The position numbers were made by a program, and so were the translations under genes. Shown here one piece after another: positions 7,552 through 16,309 of a stretch of DNA of 64,000 bases. Each line of letters starts with the position of its first letter. Position 1 is the stretch's first letter. The notes beneath the pieces were generated by a model. That model saw only the letters and a program-made list of their open reading frames with translations, was not told the origin of the DNA and ran no database searches. The DNA is from an uncultured Paludibaculum sp. (GTDB taxonomy: Bacteria > Acidobacteriota > Terriglobia > Bryobacterales > Bryobacteraceae): assembly GCF_963665245.1 (NCBI RefSeq), contig NZ_OY762269.1, positions 682,001 to 746,000 on the forward strand, in the 5' to 3' direction.

Positions 7552-10551
7552 TTAGAACGATAGCCGGAGTTGGAGATCAATCCGGCGATTGCCCGCACCA
7601 CTGGCGCCGCCGCCTCCTCCAGGACCAAAGCCACCGCCAAGCGAGTTCGATTCGCCAAAGAGCGGAGAGCTCAGGTTCCCGATGGGTGAGCCGAGATTCA
7701 CATGGTTGAGCAGGTTGCGGGCCGAGATCGAGGCCGTCAAACTGAATCGCTTGCCGGAGGAGGCGTCGAACATGCCGCCGGGTCCGCCGGGGCCACCGCC
7801 GCCGCGCATACCACCACCTCCGCCGCCGCGCATGCCACCGCCGCCACCTCCACCCATGGGCGGCATGCCGCCGCGCATCGGGCCGTCTCCGCCGGGCTGC
7901 TGGGTGGTGGTGCCCGAGTTCCGTTCGCCAAAGCCCCAGGTACGGCTGGCGCGCAGGTTCACCGTGAACTGGGACGGGCCGCGCCCATAATTGCGTGGGA
8001 TCAGGGCGTCAGTGGCGCCGGGAGAGAGGTTGAAAACACCGAATGCGGTGCTGGCAATGTTCGCCCCCGTCGCGCCGGAGGCCGCGAACGACGGCCGGTC
8101 GTTGAATAGCGAGTCGCCGTTGTTGTCCCGCCCCGTGGTGATGTTGAACGGGGCGCCCGAGCTCATCATGATGAACGGATTGAATGTTACGCCCCACTTT
8201 GCCCGGATCGATCCGCCGATCATGGCCCGGTGCCTCACGTCATAGGCTGCGTCGCCATACTCCGATGCCACGTTGTACTGGTTCACCGGGAACGAACCCG
8301 ATCCGTCCGTATCGCTGTCCGCCTTGCCCAGCACATAGAACCCGAACAGCGTCACGTTCCGGCGGAATCGCGAAGAGATGTTGACCATCAACTGCTTCTG
8401 CGTGAGGAAGCCTGTTGACTCGTACTGATAAACGTTGCCGATGTCGCCCATCGGCCTGGTGCCGTCTTCCAGCGGTGCATTCACATTTCGCGTTCTCAGC
8501 ATGTGCACGCCGCGCGAGTAAATGAAGTTGGTGGAGATCGACGTGTTCTTCGGCAACTGGTGATCCACGCCGAAGATCGTCTGGGCGAGATAAGGGGCGC
8601 GGATGTCATTCACCAGGGTCCGGCGCGTCGGGTCCACGATGCTCGAAGACAAGGTCGCCACGTCCGGAATCACCGGGTAGAAGTCCGGGTTCTCCACGTA
8701 ATACTGCTGCTGCGTCGTGCCGTTGAAGCGAAGCGACTGCAACGTCATGCTGTCGTTGATCCTGTCGTAGAACATCCCAAATCCGGTGCGGATCACGGTT
8801 TTCGTCTGTCCGGGCGTTTTGCCCAGACCATAGGCGATGCTGATGCGCGGAGCCAGGTCCCTGTAGTCGCTGATGTTGGATTGGGTTTCGTAGCGCAGGC
8901 CGTAGCTCAGATTCAGGTTCGGCTTCACGCGCCACGTGTCTTCGGCGAAGAGGCCCACGTCCGTCTGCGCAACATTCGTCAGGGGCGTGCCCGCGGTGAG
9001 ATTGAACTGGCTGGCCCCGCCGCCAAGTGCCCGGATGGTGGCCGCCGACAGGCCCAGTTGTTGAAAGTACAGCGTCCGGCGGTAGCGCTCCAGCGACGTG
9101 ACCGCGATCATGGTCGGTTGTCCGTCGGCACCGTTCACGATGCTGTTCGAGCTGTCGAGCAGCGGAGCAAGGCCGCCAGCGAATGTGAAGGAACCGTTGA
9201 AGTTCGAATCCGAGGTGTCGCCGACACGGTCGTACCGCAGCCGGCCGCCGAACTTGAACATATGAGTCCCGTGCGTAATCGACGTGATGTTCTGCCACTC
9301 GAAGCGGTTCTCGCGGCTGCCCGAATCGTGGATCAGGGCGCCGCCGCTGTTGAACGATTCCAGCACGCTCAGGGCCGGCGTACTGTTGTCGCCCAGCATC
9401 AGTGAGTTGCTGCGATTGTATTGAAACCGCGTCTCATTCACCGCGTGCGTGCCCAGGATCGCGGTTTCCGTCATCTGCAGCACGTGATCACTGCTCTCCG
9501 AACTGGTGGCCCTCGAAGGTAGTGTGAACTGACCCAGGCCCTGATTCTGATTGTTGTTGCGCGCTTCGCTGTAGCGTACGACCAGTGTATTGTTCGTACT
9601 CAACTGATAGTCCAGGCGCGGGTTGACGGACCAATGCCGCATCGGAGTGACCACCGTCTGTTGGAACGGCGTCTCCAGTAGATTGCTGTCCAGCACCGTC
9701 GCCGAGATCACAGCGTTCTCATCGATCTCGCGGCGGTCCGCGTCGATGAACCAGGACGCCTTCTTCGACAGGGGCCCACCCAGGTTCAGCCCGTAGTGCC
9801 GCATGCTGTACGGTGCCCGTGTTGTGGAGAATGGGTTGCGCGAGTTCAGGTTCTCGTTGCCGAAGTTGAAGAACGCCTGCCCGCGTAGTTTGTCCGTGCC
9901 GGGCTTGGTCAGGATCTCAATGCGGCCGAAGCCAAGACGGTCGTACTCCGCCGAGAGCGGGTTCTGGTTGACGCGTACTTCGCGGATTGAGGATTTCGGG
10001 GGCAGTTTTCCCCCACTGAACCCGTCGACATAGATGTCGCCGCCGTTCGGGCCCGCTGAAGGGCCGGCCAGGGCCTGGAGGTCCGACGCCAGGTCATCGG
10101 GATCGTCCGAGAGGACGTCCAGGTCTCCGCCCCGGAGTACGATGGCGCCGGCCACGCTCGACGTTTCCACCGAGACGGCCGTGTAGTCGGCTACTGTCAC
10201 CGACTGGCTTTCGGTGGCGATTGCCAGTTGGCTCTTCAACACGATCGGCTTGCCGCCCTCCAGGGTGAGGTTGCGCACTTCCAGCGGCGTGAACCCGGTG
10301 GCCGCGATGCGCAGCTTGTACTTGCCAGGCGGCAGCGGTTCAAACTCATACACGCCCAGTTCAGTGGTGCTGAGCGTCTTCGCGAAGCCTTTTGGCCCCG
10401 AGAGCGTCACCTGGGCGGCCGGAACGAAGGCGCCCGACGGATCCTGTACCTCCCCCTTAACCACCGTCGTGCTCTGCCCGGCGGCGGTCAACGCCAGCGC
10501 AAGCACAAACAGGAAAGCGGTAAACACACGATTAGCGTAGTTGTTGATCAT
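7552..10551 (-). CDS. TonB-dependent receptor-like outer-membrane protein with carboxypeptidase-regulatory domain
   Basis: A 999-residue outer-membrane protein of the Oar/SusC-like type frequent in Acidobacteriota. Order of parts: signal peptide (1-25), carboxypeptidase-regulatory beta-sandwich (about 26-110), plug-like region (about 115-215, ending near RIEILTKPGTD), then a large beta-barrel ending in LQLRLSF with the C-terminal Phe typical of barrel insertion. Residues about 882-928 form a Gly/Met/Pro-rich block (PMGGGGGGGMRGGG) that interrupts the barrel near the C-terminus, and a second Gly block lies near 970-987. Substrate uptake is the usual role; the ligand is unknown. The stop overlaps an ATG (TAATG) of the downstream frame, and the DUF5666 gene is 33 bases upstream. 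Confidence 0.88.
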   Translation of the reverse strand: MINNYANRVFTAFLFVLALALTAAGQSTTVVKGEVQDPSGAFVPAAQVTLSGPKGFAKTLSTTELGVYEFEPLPPGKYKLRIAATGFTPLEVRNLTLEGGKPIVLKSQLAIATESQSVTVADYTAVSVETSSVAGAIVLRGGDLDVLSDDPDDLASDLQALAGPSAGPNGGDIYVDGFSGGKLPPKSSIREVRVNQNPLSAEYDRLGFGRIEILTKPGTDKLRGQAFFNFGNENLNSRNPFSTTRAPYSMRHYGLNLGGPLSKKASWFIDADRREIDENAVISATVLDSNLLETPFQQTVVTPMRHWSVNPRLDYQLSTNNTLVVRYSEARNNNQNQGLGQFTLPSRATSSESSDHVLQMTETAILGTHAVNETRFQYNRSNSLMLGDNSTPALSVLESFNSGGALIHDSGSRENRFEWQNITSITHGTHMFKFGGRLRYDRVGDTSDSNFNGSFTFAGGLAPLLDSSNSIVNGADGQPTMIAVTSLERYRRTLYFQQLGLSAATIRALGGGASQFNLTAGTPLTNVAQTDVGLFAEDTWRVKPNLNLSYGLRYETQSNISDYRDLAPRISIAYGLGKTPGQTKTVIRTGFGMFYDRINDSMTLQSLRFNGTTQQQYYVENPDFYPVIPDVATLSSSIVDPTRRTLVNDIRAPYLAQTIFGVDHQLPKNTSISTNFIYSRGVHMLRTRNVNAPLEDGTRPMGDIGNVYQYESTGFLTQKQLMVNISSRFRRNVTLFGFYVLGKADSDTDGSGSFPVNQYNVASEYGDAAYDVRHRAMIGGSIRAKWGVTFNPFIMMSSGAPFNITTGRDNNGDSLFNDRPSFAASGATGANIASTAFGVFNLSPGATDALIPRNYGRGPSQFTVNLRASRTWGFGERNSGTTTQQPGGDGPMRGGMPPMGGGGGGGMRGGGGGGMRGGGGPGGPGGMFDASSGKRFSLTASISARNLLNHVNLGSPIGNLSSPLFGESNSLGGGFGPGGGGGASGAGNRRIDLQLRLSF

Positions 10552-10584
10552 ACGGAATCCCTCAAGAAGTAAACGGAACTGTCT

Positions 10585-11706
10585 CTATTGCCCGGGCATC
10601 GACATCTCGGTGTTCCAATTGCCGAGCGTCTGATTGACTTGCGCCGCCGAAGCGCGCAACAGAAAATCCACACCGGCCACCATCGTGATCGCGTTGGCCG
10701 CGCCGGCGCCGGCTGGCTTCGCAACGGAGACGATCACGGCATCGCCGGGTTTCACATCGGCCAGCGTCGCGGCCGGCAACCTCTCCACCATCTGGGCCAG
10801 GTCCGGTGTGCGTCCGCCACCCATCGGTCCGCCCGGCCCGCGGGCCATGCCGCCGGCCTGCATGCCCGCGCCGGCTGGGCGTTCGGCGCCGCCGTTCATG
10901 CCGCCGGGCCTCATCATTCCGCCACCGGCCCCGCCGCCGAAGTTGGGCATGCGGCGGATCCTGGTGTCCGCTGTCATGCGAATCACCACCGGCTTTTTGG
11001 TCTGAACATCCTTCATGGTCATCTCGCCGCTCTCGGCCTTGATGGAGATCACTTCTCCGCCCAAGGTGCGGAACGAACCCGAGACCACCTGCTCGGCCAC
11101 AATCTTCGACGCCGCTTCATCTTTGGTCCCCAGCACTCGAAGCTGGTCGCCAACTTCGATCGCACTCAAAGGAGCGACCTGCGAGTCTGAGAACTTCACC
11201 GAGCCGTCGGCGTACCGCCGCAAAACCGCGGCCGCCGGGACACTCACGGTCCATTCCTTCGCCGTGCCGTTGCTGCCTGTCGAGATCTGAATCTCGTTTC
11301 CGGCCGTATTGACGGCCTTGACGACGCCGCGCACACCGCGCGTCCGCCACTCGGCCTGTTCCTTGGCGTTCTTCTCCGCCAGGGATGTCTTGCTCATCAC
11401 GACCAGCGTCGTAACGGACAGCTTGTCGTCGGCCAGCATGCCCCGCGCGATCACGCGGTCGCCCACCGCCACGGCGGAGAATTCCATGGGGGCGGCCTTG
11501 CTCAGATCCTTCTCCCCAGGCTCAACACGCATCAGGCGGCACTTGTCGGCGATGTGCCCGGTCACTGTCTTGCCCGCATCCGTACGGATGGTCAGTTCCT
11601 GGGCCGCCGCGGTCACTGATTCCACGGCGCCGACAACTCTCTCCTGCTGCTGCGCCAGTACCAGACTGGCGCCGATAGCAATAAAAATAATGAATCTTTG
11701 GATCAT
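10585..11706 (-). CDS. Exported DUF5666-type protein with Gly/Met-rich insert
   Basis: A 373-residue exported protein with a signal peptide at residues 1-18 (ending LVLAQQ). It has repeated small beta-barrel modules (VVGAVESVTAAAQELTIRT, VRGVVKAVNTAGNEIQIST and VISIKAESGEMTM are the starts of three similar units), a pattern found in DUF5666/OB-like proteins. Residues about 249-297 form a Gly/Met/Pro block (GGGMMRPGGMNGG and following). It is the first gene of a three-gene minus-strand run with the TonB-type receptor and the small exported protein. The function is unknown; a periplasmic or surface-associated role is inferred from the signal peptide and partners. Confidence 0.78.
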   Translation of the reverse strand: MIQRFIIFIAIGASLVLAQQQERVVGAVESVTAAAQELTIRTDAGKTVTGHIADKCRLMRVEPGEKDLSKAAPMEFSAVAVGDRVIARGMLADDKLSVTTLVVMSKTSLAEKNAKEQAEWRTRGVRGVVKAVNTAGNEIQISTGSNGTAKEWTVSVPAAAVLRRYADGSVKFSDSQVAPLSAIEVGDQLRVLGTKDEAASKIVAEQVVSGSFRTLGGEVISIKAESGEMTMKDVQTKKPVVIRMTADTRIRRMPNFGGGAGGGMMRPGGMNGGAERPAGAGMQAGGMARGPGGPMGGGRTPDLAQMVERLPAATLADVKPGDAVIVSVAKPAGAGAANAITMVAGVDFLLRASAAQVNQTLGNWNTEMSMPGQ

Positions 11707-12012
11707 TCCAGAAATCCGTTCCCCTATCGAGACGGCTGTAGATTAAGTCGTGCTTTGTGCTGCCCGGGGTTACGAGATGTGGAAATGTGGAAGGTAAAGA
11801 AGTGTGAAGCCTTTGCTGCGCCGGTCACGGCCCGGAGGCCTGGATGGGTCCTTCAGGGTCTCTGTAAAACAATGTAAATAAATGGGATCGAGAGTAGTCC
11901 CGGAGGCTGTCCCGGACATGGCGCGGACTCCTGCCCGGAGCCTCAATGTACGTTTACCTGTCTCGAAAGACAGGCTATTCGTAGATAGTTTTGGGAAGCA
12001 ACAAATAATTCT
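11707..12012. other. 306-bp intergenic region upstream of the envelope operon
   Basis: No convincing gene is present. The stretch lies between the end of the haem/copper protein gene and the start of the DUF5666 operon, both on the minus strand. It is where the promoter of the envelope operon should lie, but no clear -35/-10 pair could be chosen. It contains one strong hairpin (11957-11974, listed separately). Confidence 0.5.
11957..11974 (-). terminator. Short hairpin downstream of the haem/copper protein gene
   Basis: CCTGTCT and AGACAGG form a perfect 7-bp stem around a CGAA tetraloop (TTCG when read on the minus strand), a very stable loop type. It lies about 40 bases after the stop of the gene ending at 12013. 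There is no U-tract, so termination is only possible, not shown. Confidence 0.4.
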
Positions 12013-13215
12013 TCAACGGACGAAAAAGGCACTCTTGTCCAATTTGGGATCCACCGCCACATCGAAGAATCCAATCATCATCTCGTCCCACGACTGCTCA
12101 CCGTAGCTCACGTCCTTCGCCGGGTCCGGGTTGGACGGGTTCGACGCCGAATTGTCGAACCAGGCCGTCCAGCGCAGGTGAGTCCCCTTGGGCAGTAGAC
12201 GAGGCTGCTCCAGGATATAGTTCAACTGCCACTGAAACGAATACGGCGCCACGCGCAACAGCGTCTCATCCCGCCCGCCTTCCGCCGTAAGGTCATACTC
12301 GAAAGCCTTTCCTCTCAGGTGCATGTGCGGAAACATGCTCAGCAGCAGGGCATCGTTGGGCAGCGTCCCACCCACGGTCACTCGGTAGTTGGGATCGCCT
12401 GGTGGAATGTGGAACTCGGCATTGCCCATCTGCAGCGTCAGCACGCGCTTCGCCGGAGCTTTGCCGGTAAACACCAACCCGACGCTGGTCTGATCCATCT
12501 CGGCTCGGCCGTTGGGCGTGTAGTGAAACTGGAGCACCAGTTCCGCGCCGGCCCGGAGCTTCTTCGCCATTCCTTCTGGTGCGACGAACGGCGCCTGCCC
12601 CGGAGTATAGATTGCCAGGATGTCGCTGGTAGTTACTCCCTCGGCGCGGAATGCCTGGTTGCGTGGCGCATCTTTCAACCAAGGCGAATCAGGATCGCGG
12701 ATGTAGGCGACGATATGGTGAACAGCCGACCGGGCGCCTGGCCGGATCTCCGCCGCCGTCACCCAGTGATCCTCCAGCGTGCGCAGTGGGAGGATTAGGA
12801 ACTGATAGTCGACGGCGCCGCTGGCCGGGACAGGGAAGGGCTTTGGCGCGGTCACGACCAGATCAGGCGACGGGATGTTCCACCCCTCCTGCCAGCGGAC
12901 CGGTTTCGGCGCGTCCTTGCCGGCGCCGCGCGGCGCCCCAGCTTCCACCCAGGCTTCGATGGTCTCGATCTCTTTGGTGGTGAGCGATGGGTTGTTGTGG
13001 AACGGTCCGCCGGCGGCGGCAAACCACGGCGGCATCTTCTTCAGCACGACAGCCTGCCGGATCGCCTTGGCCCACGGGCGCGCTTCTTGGTATGTGAGCA
13101 GCGGCATGGGTCCGATCTCTCCGGGGCGGTGGCACGACTGGCAGCGCCTCTGCAGAATCGGCTCCACGTCCTGATGGAACGTAACCGCGGCCAGAAGGAG
13201 AAGCCCGGCGATCAC
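12013..13215 (-). CDS. Exported c-type haem protein fused to copper type II monooxygenase-like domain
   Basis: A 400-residue protein. A signal-like N-terminus is followed at once by a cytochrome-c-like segment with the haem motif CQSCH (residues about 24-28). The C-terminal two thirds resemble the peptidylglycine/dopamine-type copper-monooxygenase fold seen in planctomycetal and acidobacterial proteins: SAVHHIVAYIRD (residues near 168), LQFHYTPNG (near 235) and FPHMHLRGK (near 300) supply candidate copper ligands. It may be a periplasmic redox enzyme; the substrate is unknown. A GTG start at 13215 overlaps the cinA stop by 4 bases (GTGA), indicating translational coupling. Confidence 0.82.
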   Translation of the reverse strand: MIAGLLLLAAVTFHQDVEPILQRRCQSCHRPGEIGPMPLLTYQEARPWAKAIRQAVVLKKMPPWFAAAGGPFHNNPSLTTKEIETIEAWVEAGAPRGAGKDAPKPVRWQEGWNIPSPDLVVTAPKPFPVPASGAVDYQFLILPLRTLEDHWVTAAEIRPGARSAVHHIVAYIRDPDSPWLKDAPRNQAFRAEGVTTSDILAIYTPGQAPFVAPEGMAKKLRAGAELVLQFHYTPNGRAEMDQTSVGLVFTGKAPAKRVLTLQMGNAEFHIPPGDPNYRVTVGGTLPNDALLLSMFPHMHLRGKAFEYDLTAEGGRDETLLRVAPYSFQWQLNYILEQPRLLPKGTHLRWTAWFDNSASNPSNPDPAKDVSYGEQSWDEMMIGFFDVAVDPKLDKSAFFVR

Positions 13216-14444
13216 GACAACCGGAACCGCAATAGGTTGAGCGCTGTTTGGACGGCCATCTTCCGCACGCGATTGCGGCCGCTGAAGAACCGGAACATCT
13301 TGGCATCCACCCCGGAGGGCGTGGCCAGACCAATCCAGACCGCGCCCGGCTCAATGCCCGGGGTTTGCGACTCCGGCCCCGCCTCGCCCGTGATCGACAG
13401 CGCATACGTTGCGCCGGTCCGGTCGCGCGTGGAATCCGCCATAGCCTTGGCCACAGCCTCGCTCACCGCGCCATGTTCGTCGAGTGTCTTCTGGTCGAGC
13501 CCCAACAGCCGGGCTTTCATCTCGGCGGCGTAGACCTGAAAACCGCCCAGGAACCAGGCCGACGATCCCGGTACATCCGTGATCCGCGCGCCCAGCATCC
13601 CGCCGGTACACGACTCCGCCACCGCCAGGGTCTCCTTGCGATCCCGCAGAATATGGCCCACCACCGTTTCCAGCGGATCCCCGTTCAGCGAATAGACACG
13701 CGCACCCAGAGTGGCCAGGATCTTTCCACCGAGTTCCTCCACCAGGGTTTCGGCCGCTTCCTCTGATTCGCACCGGGCGCGCAGGTGAATCTGCACGTCC
13801 CCTTCAGCCGCCAGGATTGTCGTTACCGGGTTTGTGTAGGGCTTGTAGATGGGCGCAATCAGCGCGTCCAGGTCGGACTCACCCATACCGGCCACGCGGA
13901 AGAACCGTTTGCGGATGGCCAACTGCGGCACTCTCGCCCTCAATAACGGCAGGCAGAGGTCGCTGAACATGGGCATCATCTCGCGCGGCGGTCCGGGCAG
14001 CAGCATCAACATCCCGCCCGGCACGTCCAGCCACAGTCCTGGTGCCGTTCCGTTCGGGTTACTCAACTTGTCGGCGCCCTCCACCACGAAGGCCTGCCGC
14101 TTGTTGATCTCCGCCATCTTCCTGCCCGCGCGCGCAAACCGTGCGTCAATCTCATCGCAGATCGTCTGCGAGAACAGCAGCCGCCGTTGCAGCGCCTGGG
14201 CTACCGCGTCACGCGTCACATCGTCTTCCGTCGGACCCAGCCCGCCTGTCAGAATCAACAACGGCACCCGTCCCAGCGAGGCCGCGATGGCCGTTGCCAG
14301 CCGGTCGCGGTCGTCGCCGACGATGAGCTTCTGCGTGACTTCGATGCCCAACTCGTTCAACTGCGCAGTGAGCCAGAGCGAATTTGTATCCGTGCGCTCG
14401 GGCGTAAGCAGTTCACTGCCGATCGCAATGATTTCAGCATTCAT
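13212..14444 (-). CDS. cinA: CinA-like protein (nicotinamide-nucleotide amidase / competence-damage protein)
   Basis: A 410-residue two-domain protein. The N-terminal molybdopterin-binding-like (MoCF) domain begins MNAEIIAIGSELLTPERTDTN and contains LILTGGLGPTEDDVTRD. The C-terminal domain (from about residue 255) contains VAESCTGGMLGARITDVPGSS, the conserved core of nicotinamide-nucleotide amidase (PncC), which recycles NMN to NaMN. Full-length CinA proteins may also hydrolyse ADP-ribose. The length is typical. It sits in a tight run, 15 bases after the IPT/NHL gene and overlapping the haem/copper protein gene. Confidence 0.95.
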   Translation of the reverse strand: MNAEIIAIGSELLTPERTDTNSLWLTAQLNELGIEVTQKLIVGDDRDRLATAIAASLGRVPLLILTGGLGPTEDDVTRDAVAQALQRRLLFSQTICDEIDARFARAGRKMAEINKRQAFVVEGADKLSNPNGTAPGLWLDVPGGMLMLLPGPPREMMPMFSDLCLPLLRARVPQLAIRKRFFRVAGMGESDLDALIAPIYKPYTNPVTTILAAEGDVQIHLRARCESEEAAETLVEELGGKILATLGARVYSLNGDPLETVVGHILRDRKETLAVAESCTGGMLGARITDVPGSSAWFLGGFQVYAAEMKARLLGLDQKTLDEHGAVSEAVAKAMADSTRDRTGATYALSITGEAGPESQTPGIEPGAVWIGLATPSGVDAKMFRFFSGRNRVRKMAVQTALNLLRFRLS

Positions 14445-14459
14445 AGGGGTGCAGGTAGA

Positions 14460-15488
14460 TTAAGGCAATGGCCGGCCCTGGATGCCCGCCGGCACGCGAT
14501 AGAGCGCGGCCGTCGTCGTGACAATCAGGTCGCCGCTGGGCGCAAACGCGCAACCCACGATATTGGGGCCCGAGACGAATAACGACGCCTCGCGGTTTGG
14601 CGTGATGCGCACAATCCCTTTCCGCCCTTCGATCGAGGCGGCCACATAGAGATTCTCGTCAATGTCGAAGGCCATGCCTTGCGGCCGGCCCAGCCCCCGG
14701 TAGAAGGCTTCCACCTCACCGGCCGGAGAGATGCGATGCACGGCGTCGAAGCTCGACGTGGTGGGGCCGGTGACGTACAGGTAACCCTCCGCGCCAAAGG
14801 CCAGGTGGTAGGCGGAAATGGAGGCTTCCAGCGTGGCGTAGACGTAAATCTGCCGCGATGGACTGATCTTGAAGATCGTGCCCGAGCGGTCTCCCACGTA
14901 CAGGTTGCCCTTGCCGTCGAAGGCAATGCCTGTCGCCACGCCCATGCCTTCCACATAGACGCTCATCTCGCCGCTACGCGTGGCCTGGTAAATCACCCCG
15001 TCGAATCGGGACGAGATCAACAGGCGGCCTTCACTGTCAAACGCCAGCCCGGTCGCATTCATCAGGTCCGTCAGAAACGGGGTGATGATCCCGTCCCGAT
15101 CGACCTTGTAGACCGCCACGGGAGTCTTCTGCCCGCGGGATCCGCTGAAGGTCGCGTATACGTTACCTTCCTGGTCGACCGCGGGGTTGGCTACCGGATG
15201 CAGGCTGTCGGCCAACTGCATGCCGATCGCGACCGTCGCCGGCGCACTGTCCATCTCACCGTTGCTGACGATGACCTCGCCGCGGCCCGCTGCCTCCGGC
15301 ACGCGTGCAATCACCAGTGAGTTCGACCCGACAATCAACGGTGCGGCGACTCCGCCAATGGCAACTGAAGGCCGAGGGGCAGACAGAAACGACCGGCCGC
15401 GAATCTGGAAGTCACCACCGGCAATTGCTGCTCCCGGGGTGACCGAATCGATGATGGGACGCTCAACGGCGCTGTTCTTAAATGACAT
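14460..15488 (-). CDS. IPT/TIG-domain protein with NHL/SMP-30-like beta-propeller
   Basis: A 342-residue protein. Residues about 8-85 form an IPT/TIG immunoglobulin-like domain (RPIIDSVTPGAAIAGGDF). The rest consists of repeated blades such as GLAFDSEGRLLISSRFDG, GIAFDGKGNLYVGDRSG and GMAFDIDENLYVAA, typical of an NHL or SMP-30-like six-bladed propeller. No signal peptide is visible from this start. The start at 15488 is used because the longer frame to 15653 is the antisense-free overlap with pgpA and encodes Trp/Arg/Cys-rich sequence unlike a protein. The role is unknown; such propellers bind ligands or hydrolyse lactones. It lies 22 bases after pgpA. Confidence 0.78.
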   Translation of the reverse strand: MSFKNSAVERPIIDSVTPGAAIAGGDFQIRGRSFLSAPRPSVAIGGVAAPLIVGSNSLVIARVPEAAGRGEVIVSNGEMDSAPATVAIGMQLADSLHPVANPAVDQEGNVYATFSGSRGQKTPVAVYKVDRDGIITPFLTDLMNATGLAFDSEGRLLISSRFDGVIYQATRSGEMSVYVEGMGVATGIAFDGKGNLYVGDRSGTIFKISPSRQIYVYATLEASISAYHLAFGAEGYLYVTGPTTSSFDAVHRISPAGEVEAFYRGLGRPQGMAFDIDENLYVAASIEGRKGIVRITPNREASLFVSGPNIVGCAFAPSGDLIVTTTAALYRVPAGIQGRPLP

Positions 15489-15510
15489 CCGAAACGAAAT
15501 CAGCTTCCAT

Positions 15511-15975
15511 CTAGAATTGAACCACGAATCGCAGCAGCGAAAGCACCAGCGCTCCGTAGACACCCGCCGCCAGATCGTCGGCCACGATCCCGGTTCCGGC
15601 CGGCAACGCTTCCAGTTGCCGCACGGGCCACGGTTTCGTGATGTCGAAGACACGGAAGAGAAGCAGCGCGACGGCCACGTGTGCCAGGTCCAGTTGCGCC
15701 GCCCCCGCCAACGTAATCCACTGCCCCAGTACCTCGTCCACCACGACGATCTGCGGATCCTTCGTGTTCCGCAGTTGCGCCGTCCGTGACGAGGCCCAGA
15801 TGCCCACAGGGGTCACGATCAGGGCCAAAACCGCGAAATGCCAGGGTTGCACGGGGAGCCAGACGATCAAAGGCCAGGCGACCAGCAGCGCTCCAATCGA
15901 CCCCGCCGTACCCGGTCCCTTCGGCCAGAAGCCACAGCCGAACCACGTGGCAATGGCGAGCGCCAACTTATTCAT
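15511..15975 (-). CDS. pgpA: Phosphatidylglycerophosphatase A
   Basis: A 154-residue inner-membrane phosphatase that converts phosphatidylglycerophosphate to phosphatidylglycerol. The N-terminus MNKLALAIATWFGCGFWPKGPGTAGS carries the family motif GxxPxAPGTxGS-like, and the middle has VVVDEVLGQWITL, with the conserved acidic residues in the expected spacing. Three to four hydrophobic segments are present. The start at 15975 overlaps the end of yacG by 8 bases; the longer frame to 16056 is the yacG coding region in another frame. Confidence 0.92.
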   Translation of the reverse strand: MNKLALAIATWFGCGFWPKGPGTAGSIGALLVAWPLIVWLPVQPWHFAVLALIVTPVGIWASSRTAQLRNTKDPQIVVVDEVLGQWITLAGAAQLDLAHVAVALLLFRVFDITKPWPVRQLEALPAGTGIVADDLAAGVYGALVLSLLRFVVQF

Positions 15976-16141
15976 CGTCGGCTTCTTCGGTTTGCCCCGC
16001 GCCGGGATCCGCCACCGGCCCCGGAATCCGGTACTCCTCAGACGACCACATGCCAAGATCGATCAGCCGGCAGCGCTCGCTGCAGAACGGCATCTCCGGG
16101 TCACCCAGCTTCACTTCTTTCTTGCAGATAGGACATTTCAT
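15968..16141 (-). CDS. yacG: DNA gyrase inhibitor YacG (small zinc-ribbon protein)
   Basis: A 57-residue protein. It begins MKCPICKKEVKL and contains FCSERCRLIDLGMW, giving the four-cysteine pattern C-x2-C ... C-x3-C that binds one zinc ion in YacG. The IDLGxW segment and the acidic C-terminus (EEADDE) are also typical. In E. coli, YacG inhibits GyrB. The start ATG is at 16141 and the TAA stop at 15968-15970 lies inside the beginning of pgpA, so the two are probably translationally coupled. Confidence 0.9.
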   Translation of the reverse strand: MKCPICKKEVKLGDPEMPFCSERCRLIDLGMWSSEEYRIPGPVADPGAGQTEEADDE

Positions 16142-16309
16142 CGTTTGCAGATCCCTTCACCCGGCTACGGCCGCTTGGGGAAGGGTCCCTCATTCAGCCA
16201 TCAACCCAAAAGTATACGGCAGCGGGCCACGCTGTCAGACGTGCTGAGTATTGGCGCGCCGGACTACCGCCACTCAGGAGCCTGCGGAGGCTCTCACCAC
16301 TCGCATCGT

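Noticed and set aside
6200..7555. A 451-codon plus-strand frame over the IS end and the Gly-rich gene
   Set aside because: It runs through the IS boundary and is antisense to the repeat-rich exported protein; His/Ala/Thr repeats mirror the Gly-rich codons.
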